Shown: positions 1 through 7,117 of the stretch, one piece after another
Layout of the letters: each line of letters starts with the position of its first letter
How positions within the stretch are numbered: position 1 is the first letter of the stretch
NCBI GenBank assembly: GCA_028871235.1
Contig: JAGWNO010000018.1
Location: 1 to 18,221, forward strand
DNA: 18,221 bases
Direction: 5' to 3'
From: Gammaproteobacteria bacterium
GTDB lineage: Bacteria; Pseudomonadota; Gammaproteobacteria; Natronospirales; REEB76
The notes under the pieces: model-generated
Seen by the model: only the letters and a program-made list of their open reading frames with translations
Told to the model about the DNA's origin: nothing
Database searches by the model: none
Translations under genes and position numbers: made by a program

Positions 1-655
1 CCATGGTCTGCAGCAGCGAACGCAGACCGTCGGTGTTGAAGGCTTCCAGTGTGCCGACACCCTCGAATTCCACCAGCTCCCGCTCCGTGAGCGCCGGCAG
101 CGTCACCACTTTGCCGCCGCGCTGCAGGCGTGCGGGCCGGGTGTATTCCTCAATCACGTCACTGGGTGAGAACGGCGCCTTGTACAGGAACGGCGGCCTG
201 GGATGTTTTGGCAATCCGCCCACCAGGCATTCGAAGCGTGATACCCGCATGTCGGCGTCGTGATGACCCAGGATGATATTGTCCATGCCCGGCGCCACGC
301 CGATGTCCACCAGCGCGGTGACGCCCTTGCTTTTGGCGAGCGCGTCCAGCGCCAGCGCGTCCTGCGGGAAGAACGAGATATCCACCACCTGTTTGCCGGC
401 GGCGATGAGCGTTTCCAGCGTGCGGTACCCCATGAACCCCGGCACCGCGTTCACCACCAGCTCGAAAGGCTGCACGAATGCCGTGAGCGCGCCGGCATCA
501 CCGCTGTCCAGCCGCTGTGTGCGCACACCTTTTTTCGCCAACCGCGCCAGCGCCGCCTCGCTGATATCGGCGGAAGTGACCTGTTGTTTCTGTGCCAAAT
601 CCTGCGCGATCACGCCGCCCACCATGCCGGCACCCAGTACTGCGATCTTCGCCAT
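1..655 (-). CDS. Saccharopine dehydrogenase / lysine 6-dehydrogenase-like NAD(P)-binding protein (3' end outside window)
   Basis: Read on the minus strand from the ATG at 655, the frame stays open for 218 codons to the window edge, so the C-terminus is missing. The N-terminus (MAKIAVLGAGMVGGVIAQDL) is a Rossmann nucleotide-binding loop GxGxxG. Further on are VVNAVPGF, VDISFFP, a DIGVAPGMDN block and VGGLPKHPRPPF, which match the layout of the saccharopine dehydrogenase superfamily and in particular lysine 6-dehydrogenase-type enzymes (a DLGVAPG block followed by VGG-P). These enzymes oxidise amino acids or imines in the cytosol. The exact substrate (lysine, saccharopine, carboxynorspermidine) cannot be read from half a protein. 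A GGGAG Shine-Dalgarno lies 8 bases before the ATG. The gene is divergent from the desaturase, with about 175 bases between the two starts. Confidence 0.85.
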   Translation of the reverse strand, partial: MAKIAVLGAGMVGGVIAQDLAQKQQVTSADISEAALARLAKKGVRTQRLDSGDAGALTAFVQPFELVVNAVPGFMGYRTLETLIAAGKQVVDISFFPQDALALDALAKSKGVTALVDIGVAPGMDNIILGHHDADMRVSRFECLVGGLPKHPRPPFLYKAPFSPSDVIEEYTRPARLQRGGKVVTLPALTERELVEFEGVGTLEAFNTDGLRSLLQTM

Positions 656-829
656 GAGGGGTTTCTCCCGCTGATTCTGTGTTTCCGGAATGGCCGGATT
701 GTAAGCGAAGCCCGGTCCGCTTGTCCGTCATTTCGTGACTTTCCCGCCACGCCGAATTAAATGCGGCTGACAGGATATTCGCCCCGCGCATCTGCTAGGC
801 TGGTCATGTGTATAACGAGTCAAGGTGTG

Positions 830-1966
830 ATGATGCCGGACAAGCAAGCGATCCCGGAGTGTTCCGCGGCCCAGCCTGTCGACCTGCCGGAACCCGGCAG
901 GAAACTTCAATTCAGCGGCGACAACGCGTTCCATCAGGAGCTGCGGCGGCGCGTCGATGAGTTTTTCCGCAGCAGCGGCCGGCGCCAGCGTGATTGCCCG
1001 CAGATGTACCTGAAGACCGCCATCATCCTCGGCGGCTTCGCCACCTTATATATATCCCTGGTATTCATCGCCACCAGCTGGTGGCAGGCCGTGCCGCTGG
1101 CGATCCTGCTCGGCCTGGCCGCGGCGCTGGTCGGCTTCAATATCGAGCATGACGGTTCCCACAAGGCCTATTCGGACCATGCCTGGGTCAACAAGCTCAT
1201 GGCCATGACGCTGGATCTCGTGGGCGGCAGTTCCTATGTGTGGCGCTGGAAGCACGTGGTATTCCATCACATGTACGTCAACATCACCGGCCACGATACC
1301 GACATAGACCTCGGCATCTTCGGCCGGCTGGATCCGAGCAGCAGACGGCGCGTGTTCCACCGCTGGCAGCACTGGTACCTGTGGCCGCTGTACGGCGTCA
1401 TGACCATCAAGTGGCATTTCTACGATGACTTCCGCGATCTGGTCAGCGGGCGCATGGGTGAAAACCCGTTTCCGCGCCCCCGTGGATGGGAGCTGGTCAT
1501 CTTCATAGCCTGCAAACTCGGTTTCTTCGCGCTGGCAATCGGCATCCCGCTGCTGTTCCACCCGCTGTGGGTGGTGGCGCTGTTCTATGTGGTGGCAACG
1601 GTGGTGGTGGGCATGGTGCTGAGCGTGGTGTTCCAGCTGGCGCATTGCGTGGAGCGGGCGGAATTCCCGCTGCCGGACGGCGGGCGCATGGCCAACGCCT
1701 GGGCCGTCCACCAGGTGGAATCCAGCGTGGATTTCGCCAGGGACAGCCGCATGGCGGCCTGGCTACTGGGCGGTCTGAACTTCCAGATCGAACACCACCT
1801 GTTCCCGCACATCTGCCACGTCAATTACCCCGCCATCTCCGGGCTGGTGGAGAGCACCTGCCGTGAATACGGCGTGCGCTACACCGCCAACCCGTCGTTC
1901 CGTGCAGGCGTGGCCTCCCATTACCGCTGGCTGCGGCGCATGGGCATGCCGCAGACGGCCGGCTGA
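830..1966 (+). CDS. Membrane fatty acid desaturase (three-histidine-box family)
   Basis: The 378-aa product is a di-iron membrane desaturase, which introduces a double bond into an acyl chain at the inner membrane. All three histidine boxes are visible: H107-DGS-H111, H142-VVF-H146-H147, and Q319-IE-H322-H323, the last followed by LFPH. A QxxHH third box is typical of the linoleoyl-CoA / Delta-6 'front-end' desaturase group. No N-terminal cytochrome b5 domain (HPGG) is present, so electrons must come from a separate carrier. Hydrophobic segments lie around residues 61-82 and 87-104, and two more lie between boxes two and three. Start choice: ATGATG at 830/833 with AAGG at 822-825 (spacing 4 or 7). 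An upstream in-frame codon at 761 adds 23 unconvincing residues. Regiospecificity and natural substrate are not determinable here. Confidence 0.93.
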   Translation: MMPDKQAIPECSAAQPVDLPEPGRKLQFSGDNAFHQELRRRVDEFFRSSGRRQRDCPQMYLKTAIILGGFATLYISLVFIATSWWQAVPLAILLGLAAALVGFNIEHDGSHKAYSDHAWVNKLMAMTLDLVGGSSYVWRWKHVVFHHMYVNITGHDTDIDLGIFGRLDPSSRRRVFHRWQHWYLWPLYGVMTIKWHFYDDFRDLVSGRMGENPFPRPRGWELVIFIACKLGFFALAIGIPLLFHPLWVVALFYVVATVVVGMVLSVVFQLAHCVERAEFPLPDGGRMANAWAVHQVESSVDFARDSRMAAWLLGGLNFQIEHHLFPHICHVNYPAISGLVESTCREYGVRYTANPSFRAGVASHYRWLRRMGMPQTAG

Positions 1967-2036
1967 ACGGGGGCAAAGTCCCCCATGACTCTGCTACGAT
2001 GCGCTCCTGCCGCAGACTGCTGAGAGAGACAGCGCC

Positions 2037-2426
2037 ATGGCCAATGAAAAAGAACTGGACGTCCGCATGGACGTGGAACACCTCTACCAGGAAGAAGTCT
2101 TCACCGACCGCAGCGTCGGCACCATCCAGCGGCTCACGCCGGTGACGCGCGACGGCGGGCCGGACCAGACCCGCCCGGTGCTGTACGTGGGTCAGACCCA
2201 GATACTCACGCCCATGGGCACGCTGCCCGTCAGCTTCGAGATCGAAGCCAAATCCCTGCGGGAAGCGGCGGAGAAATTCGGCGACGGCGCCAAGGCCTCC
2301 ATCGAACAGACCATGAAGCGCCTGGAGGAACTGCGTCGCGAAGCCGCCTCCTCCATCGTGCTGCCCGGCAGCAGCGGCGCTATACCGGGCGGCCTTCCCG
2401 GCGGCGGCAAACTCCGCATGCCCTGA
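2037..2426 (+). CDS. Conserved cytosolic protein of unknown function
   Basis: This is a 129-aa protein with no signal peptide or membrane segment. The first half (LYQEEVFTDR, GTIQRLTPVT, RPVLYVGQTQILTPMGTLPV) looks like a compact beta-rich domain. Residues about 74-106 form a charged amphipathic helix (SLREAAEKFGDGAKASIEQT, then MKRLEELRREA), and the tail is Gly/Pro-rich and probably disordered. I do not recognise a named family, although the composition and the clean ATG at 2037 after a GAGAGAG purine run argue for a real gene. It lies 70 bases after the desaturase and 68 before the MAPEG gene, all on the same strand, so co-transcription is possible. A TACGAT box at 1994-1999 could be a separate -10, without a convincing -35. 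Confidence 0.8.
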   Translation: MANEKELDVRMDVEHLYQEEVFTDRSVGTIQRLTPVTRDGGPDQTRPVLYVGQTQILTPMGTLPVSFEIEAKSLREAAEKFGDGAKASIEQTMKRLEELRREAASSIVLPGSSGAIPGGLPGGGKLRMP

Positions 2427-2494
2427 TCCCGTGGCCCCCTCACGGTCCGCGTGAGCGGGCCGCGAACCGGCCAGTCTCTCCCGGAGGACGCAGC

Positions 2495-2878
2495 ATGCAT
2501 CTGGTTTATCTCGTGATTCTCGTGGCCCTGGCGGAATACCTGCTGCTCGGCGTGCTGGTGGCCCGGGCCCGCGGCCGCTATCAGGTCGCCGCGCCGGCCG
2601 TCACCGGCCACCCGGAATTCGAACGCTGCTTCCGCGTGCAGCAGAACACCCTGGAGCAGCTCATCGTGGTGATCCCGGCCATGTGGATCTTCGGCCTGAC
2701 CCTCAGTCCCCTGTGGTCCGCCATCCTCGGGCTGGTATTCGTGCTGGGGCGCGGGTTGTATGCGTACGGTTATCTGCGGCATCCGGCCAGACGCCACCAC
2801 GGCTTCACCCTCGGCTTCATCGCCACTCTGGCGCTGCTGGCCGGCGGACTGCTGGGGACGATAAAAGCGCTGCTGTGA
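2495..2878 (+). CDS. MAPEG family membrane protein
   Basis: The 127-aa protein has four hydrophobic segments, at about residues 2-22, 55-70, 72-92 and 106-126. That is the four-helix topology and usual length of the membrane-associated eicosanoid/glutathione metabolism (MAPEG) family. The diagnostic motif FERCFRVQQNTLEQ at 42-55 matches the family signature (F-R-x-QxNxxE), followed by YAYGYLRHP. Eukaryotic members are glutathione transferases or prostaglandin/leukotriene synthases. The role of bacterial members is mostly unknown, so only glutathione-linked or lipid-related chemistry in the inner membrane can be suggested. A GGAGG Shine-Dalgarno at 2483-2487 lies 7 bases from the ATG. It is the last gene of a plus-strand group that starts with a lipid desaturase, which fits a membrane-lipid theme. 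Confidence 0.92.
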   Translation: MHLVYLVILVALAEYLLLGVLVARARGRYQVAAPAVTGHPEFERCFRVQQNTLEQLIVVIPAMWIFGLTLSPLWSAILGLVFVLGRGLYAYGYLRHPARRHHGFTLGFIATLALLAGGLLGTIKALL

Positions 2879-2880
2879 CT

Positions 2881-2904
2881 GCGGCGGATCCCCGGATCAG
2901 CCGC
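2881..2904. terminator. Imperfect hairpin between convergent genes
   Basis: GCGGC (2881-2885) pairs with GCCGC (2900-2904) and ATCC (2888-2891) with GGAT (2894-2897), separated by a 2x2 mismatch. It fills the 29 bases between the MAPEG stop and the stop of the ParB-like gene. There is no T-run on either strand, so it may be a weak or Rho-assisted terminator, or only an mRNA 3'-end stabiliser. Confidence 0.4.
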
Positions 2905-2907
2905 GCT

Positions 2908-3900
2908 TCATTCCGCAGACAGCGCCGCGACGATAGCCAGATCGCCGGGCTTCACCGAATCCACATTGAAATTCCTGGCGGCCGCCGCCATGCGCGTGAG
3001 TGCCGCGGCCATCTCCATGGGCGGCCTGGTGTCGCTCTTCTTGAGGCGTATCCAGCGCACCGGATTGATGCGCGCCACCACGTAGTTGCGCAGATACGGT
3101 GACTTGAAACCCCGCGCCTGCAATTTCGCCACGATGCGCTTCACCTGGGCGTCGATCTGCCGCAGGCGCGCGGCGTAATCCTCGCGGCGGGCGAGACTCG
3201 CGACGAGCGTGCGCTCGGTGAAACGATCCAGCTTCTTCAGGAACGGACTGTAGGCGCCGCCGGCGAAGCGGCTGTCGTGCGCATAGAGAATGCCCAGCGT
3301 CAGCAACTCCGGCGCCTCGAACTCCGCGCTGAAGGCGCTCTCTTTCGCCCGCGGCTGGCGCTTCGCCAGGTTGCGCGCCATGCGGATCACCTCCAGTGAA
3401 CGGTCCTTGAGGTTGTGGGCCTTCTCGGTGTTGAGCGCCAGGATGCGGAACGCCAGCGCCTCGTCCGGCGAGACCAGCGCAGTGATGAGCCTAAGCCCCA
3501 GCACCTTGGCGGCGGCCAGCCGGTGCCGGCCGTTGGGCGTCCACAGTTTCCCGTCCTCGCCCCGCACCACGATGATGGGATCCAGGAACGCGCCGCTCTC
3601 CCCGATCTTCTGGGCGAGCCGCCGGGTATGCGTCGGCGAGAGATCCCGCTGGAAGGGCGTGGGCGCGACCGCCGCCAGCGGCAGCGTCGCCAGCAGCAGC
3701 GGACGTCCCGACAGGGGTTCCCGGTACGCACCGATGGCGGCCCCGCCGCTCTTGCCCACTTGCTCCGCCAGCAGCGCAAGTTCCGGCGCGTCCGTCGCCA
3801 GTACGATCTGGCCGGTATCCAGGCCGCGCTGGTCCCGGGGCACGGTCAGCCGCGGACCTCGGCGGGCGCCGGATTTTGTGTTCCTGGAGCGTGCGGGCAT
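2908..3900 (-). CDS. ParB N-terminal (ParB/Srx-like) domain protein, orphan
   Basis: The 330-aa protein has a ParB N-terminal-like domain at about residues 70-150: PTPFQRDLS, then FLDPIIVV and the hallmark NGRHRLAAAKVLG, with GRHR at 124-127. In true ParB this Arg-rich box binds and hydrolyses CTP; related domains occur in nucleases and sulfiredoxin. The first 30 residues are basic and probably disordered. The C-terminal half (about 160-330) is helical and charged, and I do not recognise it. No parA, parS-like site or plasmid replication gene is nearby, so a role in chromosome segregation is not supported. A regulatory or DNA-binding role is as likely. The ATG at 3900 has no Shine-Dalgarno. 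A promoter ends only 8 bases upstream, which suggests a leaderless transcript. Confidence 0.85.
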   Translation of the reverse strand: MPARSRNTKSGARRGPRLTVPRDQRGLDTGQIVLATDAPELALLAEQVGKSGGAAIGAYREPLSGRPLLLATLPLAAVAPTPFQRDLSPTHTRRLAQKIGESGAFLDPIIVVRGEDGKLWTPNGRHRLAAAKVLGLRLITALVSPDEALAFRILALNTEKAHNLKDRSLEVIRMARNLAKRQPRAKESAFSAEFEAPELLTLGILYAHDSRFAGGAYSPFLKKLDRFTERTLVASLARREDYAARLRQIDAQVKRIVAKLQARGFKSPYLRNYVVARINPVRWIRLKKSDTRPPMEMAAALTRMAAAARNFNVDSVKPGDLAIVAALSAE

Positions 3901-3908
3901 GCGGCAAC

Positions 3909-3937
3909 TCTATACCAGCAATGTAACAAATTGTTAA
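3909..3937 (-). promoter_or_regulatory. Sigma70-type promoter of the ParB-like gene with overlapping 13-bp palindrome
   Basis: On the minus strand TTAACA (3937-3932) and TATAGA (3914-3909) are separated by exactly 17 bases, a good match to sigma70 consensus. Transcription should start at about 3900-3903, at or just before the ATG. The -35 overlaps a perfect palindrome TAACAA-A-TTGTTA at 3924-3936, a plausible operator for autoregulation. The operator role is inference. Confidence 0.6.
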
Positions 3938-3959
3938 GCGGCGCCGATGGCGTGCACCG

Positions 3960-3982
3960 CGTGCCGCGTGGCACGTTTTTTT
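3960..3982 (+). terminator. Intrinsic-terminator-like hairpin upstream of the secreted-protein gene
   Basis: CGTGCC (3960-3965), loop GCGT, GGCACG (3970-3975), then seven T (3976-3982): a textbook Rho-independent terminator on the plus strand. No plus-strand gene ends upstream of it. The nearest one, MAPEG, stops at 2878 and the ParB-like gene between runs the other way. The hairpin lies 34 bases before the ATG at 4017, so it may act as a leader attenuator or as a block against antisense/read-through RNA. Confidence 0.65.
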
Positions 3983-4016
3983 GACTGAAGCCCCAGGTAT
4001 TCACAGGAGAAAGGCC

Positions 4017-4475
4017 ATGAACCGACGCACCGCCACCGGGATACTGCTGGCACTGCTGGGCGCCGCGACGCTGCTGCCCGGCGCCTACGCCGATGATCAT
4101 GACCAGCGGCGCGGCGACCGGGACAGCCATGACGGCTACGTCTGGGAGCACGGCGGGCACGACGTTTACCGCGTCGCCGACGACGATGACTGGCGCCGCG
4201 GCCGCTGGACCCACGAGTGGCATGACGGCCGCCTCGGCTGGTGGTGGGTGGTGGGCGGCGCGTGGCTGCTGTACAACGCCACCGAGCGTGCCTACCCGCC
4301 GGTCTACGTGCCGCCCACGGTGATCGTGCAAAATCCGCCGCCCGTGCCGGCTCCGGCATACTGGTATTACTGTCCCGCGTCCCGCACCTATTACCCCTAT
4401 GTGCAAAGCTGCGCCGCGGGCTGGCAGACGGTGCCGGCTGCGCCGCCGCCCGACGCTCCCGCCCCGCCGCGCTGA
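4017..4475 (+). CDS. Secreted Trp/Tyr/Pro-rich small protein
   Basis: The 152-aa protein has a clear Sec signal peptide (MNRRTATGILLALLGAATLL, then PGAYA-DD, cleavage after about residue 25). The mature part begins very acidic and His/Asp-rich (DDHDQRRGDRDSHDGYVWEH), continues with a Trp-rich stretch (GWWWVVGGAWLLYN) that could insert into or lie on a membrane, then Pro/Val repeats. It ends with YWYYCPASRTYYPYVQSC and GWQTVPAAPPPDAP. This C-terminal two-cysteine block, with a YYPYVxxC core, recurs in many short exported proteobacterial proteins without assigned function. The two Cys probably form a disulfide. Start: ATG at 4017 with AGGAGAAAGG at 4004-4013. The upstream TTG at 3981 lies in the terminator T-run and is rejected. 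Periplasmic or outer-membrane-associated; function unknown. Confidence 0.88.
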   Translation: MNRRTATGILLALLGAATLLPGAYADDHDQRRGDRDSHDGYVWEHGGHDVYRVADDDDWRRGRWTHEWHDGRLGWWWVVGGAWLLYNATERAYPPVYVPPTVIVQNPPPVPAPAYWYYCPASRTYYPYVQSCAAGWQTVPAAPPPDAPAPPR

Positions 4476-4498
4476 TCCACGCGACGCGGCGCGGATAA

Positions 4499-4522
4499 CC
4501 GCCGGGCGCTAATCGCCGGCGG
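4499..4522. terminator. GC-rich hairpin between convergent genes
   Basis: CCGCCGG (4499-4505) pairs with CCGGCGG (4516-4522) around a 10-base loop. It covers the stop codon of the racemase-like gene and follows the secreted-protein gene by 23 bases. No T-run, so a Rho-independent function is uncertain. Confidence 0.35.
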
Positions 4523-5210
4523 CCAACGCCCACTCCACCGCCGCGCGCGCGTGGATCTCAGTGGTATCGAACAGCGGGATACGCGCCCCGCGGTCAGCGC
4601 CGAACAGGGTGAACTCGGTGCAGCCGAGGATGGCGCCTTCGGCGCCCGCCGCCGCGAGCCGGGCGATCACCGCAAAGAACGCCTGCCGCGAAGCCGGCCG
4701 CACCTCGCCCCGGCACAACTCCGCGAAGATGCTGCGGTGCAGCGCGATCCGTTCCGCTTCCTCCGGCACCAGCACGCGCAGCCCGTGCCGCTGCTCCAGG
4801 CGCTGCCGGTAGAAGGCCTTCTCCATGGTGAAGCGCGTGCCGAGCAGGGCCAGCGTGCGGATGCCTTGCTGTTTCACCGCCTGCGCGGTCACGTCGACGA
4901 TGTGGATGAGCGGCAGGCGCACCGCCTGCTCAAGCTGCGGCGCAACGATGTGCATGCTGTTGGCACAGATCACCAGACCGTCGGCGCCGGCGCGCTCCAG
5001 CCGTTGCGCCGCGTCCACCAGCAGGCGCGCCGCCCCGGCCCAGTCGTCGGCGTGCTGCATCTTTTGCAGCTCATCAAATTCGACGCTGTAGAGCAGCAGC
5101 CGCGCGGAATGCAGACCGCCCAGGCGCCCGGCGACGAGCTGGTTGATGCGGGCGTAGTAATGGGCGGTGGATTCCCAACTCATGCCACCGATGAGGCCGA
5201 GGGTCTTCAT
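4509..5210 (-). CDS. Aspartate/glutamate racemase family protein (YgeA-like)
   Basis: The 233-aa product starts KTLGLIGGMSWESTAHYY and contains LGGLHSARLLLYSVEF, LLGTRFTMEKAFY and ILGCTEFTLF, which is the layout and length of the Asp/Glu racemase superfamily, closest to E. coli YgeA. These cytosolic, PLP-independent enzymes use two facing residues as acid/base. The second cysteine is present at Cys197 in GCTE. The first position, in CANSMH (residues 82-87), is Ala83, where classical aspartate racemases have Cys and YgeA has Thr. Start: ATG at 5210 with AGGG 9 bases upstream; a TTG two codons earlier has poorer spacing. It follows the GMC oxidoreductase stop by 6 bases, so the two genes are almost certainly one operon. 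Substrate unknown; isomerase rather than racemase activity is possible. Confidence 0.88.
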   Translation of the reverse strand: MKTLGLIGGMSWESTAHYYARINQLVAGRLGGLHSARLLLYSVEFDELQKMQHADDWAGAARLLVDAAQRLERAGADGLVICANSMHIVAPQLEQAVRLPLIHIVDVTAQAVKQQGIRTLALLGTRFTMEKAFYRQRLEQRHGLRVLVPEEAERIALHRSIFAELCRGEVRPASRQAFFAVIARLAAAGAEGAILGCTEFTLFGADRGARIPLFDTTEIHARAAVEWALAAGD

Positions 5211-5216
5211 GGACAA

Positions 5217-6818
5217 TTACCCTGCGCTGGGTTGACGGTGGATGAGATCGGCAGCTTTCTCGGCGATCATGATGGTGGGTGCGTGGGTGTTGCCGCCGAT
5301 GAGTGTCGGCATCACCGAGGCGTCCACCACCCGCAAACCCTCCACGCCCCTTACCCGCAACGCCGCATCCACCACCGCGCCATCATCGCTGCCCATGCGG
5401 CAGGTCCCGACGGGGTGATAGATGGTTTCCGCACGGGCGCGGATCAGCGCCCGGATTTGTTGGTCGCTCTCGACGCCGGCGCTGAACAGCTCTCTGGTAT
5501 GGTACGGCGCGAACGCCGGCGCCTCCAGGATACGGCGCGCGAGCCTGAAGCCGCGCACCATGACCTCGATATCGTGCGTATCGCTGAGATAGGCGGGATC
5601 AATCCGCGGCGCGGCCTCGGGTCTCGCGCTCGCGAGCGACACCTGCCCGCGGCTCCCGGGACGCAGTGCGCACACATGCAGCGAATAGCCGTGCCACAGA
5701 TGCTGCAGGGTGCGGCCATGGTTGTGCACGACGGCCACGCAGAAGTGCAGTTGCACGTCGGGCACGGACAGGCCCGGATCGGTCTTGAGGAATCCGCCCG
5801 CCTCAGCCACGTTGCTGGTGAGCATGCCATTACGCTGCCTGCGGTAGCGGCCGAACTCGCGCACAAACCGCAGCAGGCCCCGCGGCGATGCCCCCAGAAG
5901 ATCGAGGCTTTTCGCCCGATGGATCAAGGTGTAATCCAGATGATCCTGCAGGTTCTGGCCGACACCCGCCAGATGCTGCACCACACTGATGCCGTGACGC
6001 CTGAGTTCATCGGCATCGCCGATTCCCGAGAGCATCAGCAGTTGCGGTGACTGGAAAGTGCCGGCACTCAGGATCACTTCGGTCCGCGCCGTGACCGTCT
6101 CAACCCGGCCGCTGCGGGAGTATTCCACCCCGGTGGCGCGTTTGCCCGTAAACAGTATCCGCCGGGTCCGCGCCCCGGTCAGCACCCGCAGATTGGGGCG
6201 GAAAAGGTGCGGGTGCAGGTAGGCCCGCGCCGCGCTCCAGCGCTCGCCTTGCTGCTGCGTCACCTGATAGACGCCCACGCCTTCCTGATCCACGCCGTTG
6301 AAATCCTCCGTGAGCCGGAACCCGGCCTGCCGCGATGCCGCGAGAAACACCTGCTGCATGGGATTGCCGGTACGCGAATCGCTTACCGGCAGCGGCCCAT
6401 CCGCGCCGTGGTATTCGTCATGCAGACGTGCGTTGTTCTCCGCGCGCCGGAAATACGGCAGCACTTCGGCATAGGACCAGCCGGGATTGCCGGCCGCCGC
6501 CCAGGCATCGTAGTCGGCTGCATGGCCGCGGGTGTAGATCATGGCGTTGATTGCGCTGGACCCGCCGAGCGCGCGCCCGCGCGGCTGGTAACAGCGGCGG
6601 CCATCGAGTCCGGGCTGCGGCACGCTGCGGAATCCCCAGTTGATGAGCTGCGTTGGCACGGTCACCACGATGCCGAGCGGCACCCGCACCAGGGCGCCGC
6701 GCCCCTCACCACCTGCCTCCAGCAGACATACGCTCACCGCCGGATCCTGCGTGAGCCGTGCCGCCAGCACGCAGCCCGCGGAACCGCCGCCCACTATCAC
6801 ACAGTCGAAAGTATCCAT
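5217..6818 (-). CDS. GMC family FAD-dependent oxidoreductase (choline/alcohol dehydrogenase-like)
   Basis: The 533-aa protein is a full-length glucose-methanol-choline oxidoreductase. The FAD-binding loop VGGGSAGCVLAARL is at the N-terminus, followed by both family signatures (GRALGGSSAINAMIYTRGH and GTFQSPQLLMLSGIG). The C-terminal active-site pair is His468 (YHPVGTCRMG) and Asn510 (GGNTHAPTIMIAEKAADLI). The His-Asn pair and HPxGTCRMG block are those of choline dehydrogenase/oxidase and related alcohol dehydrogenases (BetA, AlkJ). No betB or betI gene is adjacent, so choline is not demonstrated as substrate. Start ATG at 6818 is preceded by TAGGAAG at correct spacing. No signal peptide, so it is cytosolic or peripheral. 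It is followed within 6 bases by the racemase-family gene. Confidence 0.93.
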   Translation of the reverse strand: MDTFDCVIVGGGSAGCVLAARLTQDPAVSVCLLEAGGEGRGALVRVPLGIVVTVPTQLINWGFRSVPQPGLDGRRCYQPRGRALGGSSAINAMIYTRGHAADYDAWAAAGNPGWSYAEVLPYFRRAENNARLHDEYHGADGPLPVSDSRTGNPMQQVFLAASRQAGFRLTEDFNGVDQEGVGVYQVTQQQGERWSAARAYLHPHLFRPNLRVLTGARTRRILFTGKRATGVEYSRSGRVETVTARTEVILSAGTFQSPQLLMLSGIGDADELRRHGISVVQHLAGVGQNLQDHLDYTLIHRAKSLDLLGASPRGLLRFVREFGRYRRQRNGMLTSNVAEAGGFLKTDPGLSVPDVQLHFCVAVVHNHGRTLQHLWHGYSLHVCALRPGSRGQVSLASARPEAAPRIDPAYLSDTHDIEVMVRGFRLARRILEAPAFAPYHTRELFSAGVESDQQIRALIRARAETIYHPVGTCRMGSDDGAVVDAALRVRGVEGLRVVDASVMPTLIGGNTHAPTIMIAEKAADLIHRQPSAG

Positions 6819-7117
6819 GACTTCCTACCAATCAGATCCGGACGATCTTCGCATAGCCACCTTAGGGTGGAGCAGCAACAGGGCCAGCAGCTGCCGGCGG
6901 CAGGCGCAGAAAACCAGGATACCGGAGCCGGTGGGTCACTTTGTTTTCATTCAGGCTACGGATGTAGACTATTTTTATACAAACAGCAATAACCGCCGGG
7001 CCGGCCGTAAAAGCGCGCGCCCGCCTCCAGCAGGCAGGCGCTCACGTCCGAACCCTCGCTGTCCGGCTTGCTGCCCGGTGGTACAATTCACTGACCTTTG
7101 CGCACGCGGATGTGGAA
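6819..7117. other. Divergent intergenic region between the GMC oxidoreductase and cytochrome c genes
   Basis: These 299 bases hold no convincing gene. On the minus strand TATAAA at 6979-6974 could be the -10 of the GMC operon, but no -35 stands at the right distance. On the plus strand an extended -10 serves the cytochrome gene (listed separately). The centre (6941-6990) is distinctly AT-rich against its neighbours, as expected for a promoter region. Confidence 0.4.
7079..7087 (+). promoter_or_regulatory. Extended -10 promoter of the cytochrome c gene
   Basis: TGG followed by TACAAT (7082-7087) is an extended -10 element (TGnTATAAT type). The -35 region is poor, which is normal for this class. 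Predicted transcription start is near 7094, about 24 bases before the ATG at 7118. Confidence 0.45.

Noticed and set aside
1046..1711. 221-codon open frame on the minus strand
   Set aside because: Antisense to the desaturase, His/Gln-rich shadow.
2908..3900. Plasmid or chromosome partition locus
   Set aside because: Only a ParB-domain gene is present. There is no ParA ATPase, no parS-like site and no replication gene nearby.
4551..6050. 499-codon open frame on the plus strand
   Set aside because: Antisense to the racemase-like and GMC genes, both with strong family motifs. The translated product has shadow-type composition (His/Gln/Arg-rich).
5217..6818. Choline-to-betaine (bet) operon
   Set aside because: The GMC protein resembles choline dehydrogenase, but betB, betI and choline transporters are absent and the partner is a racemase-family gene.
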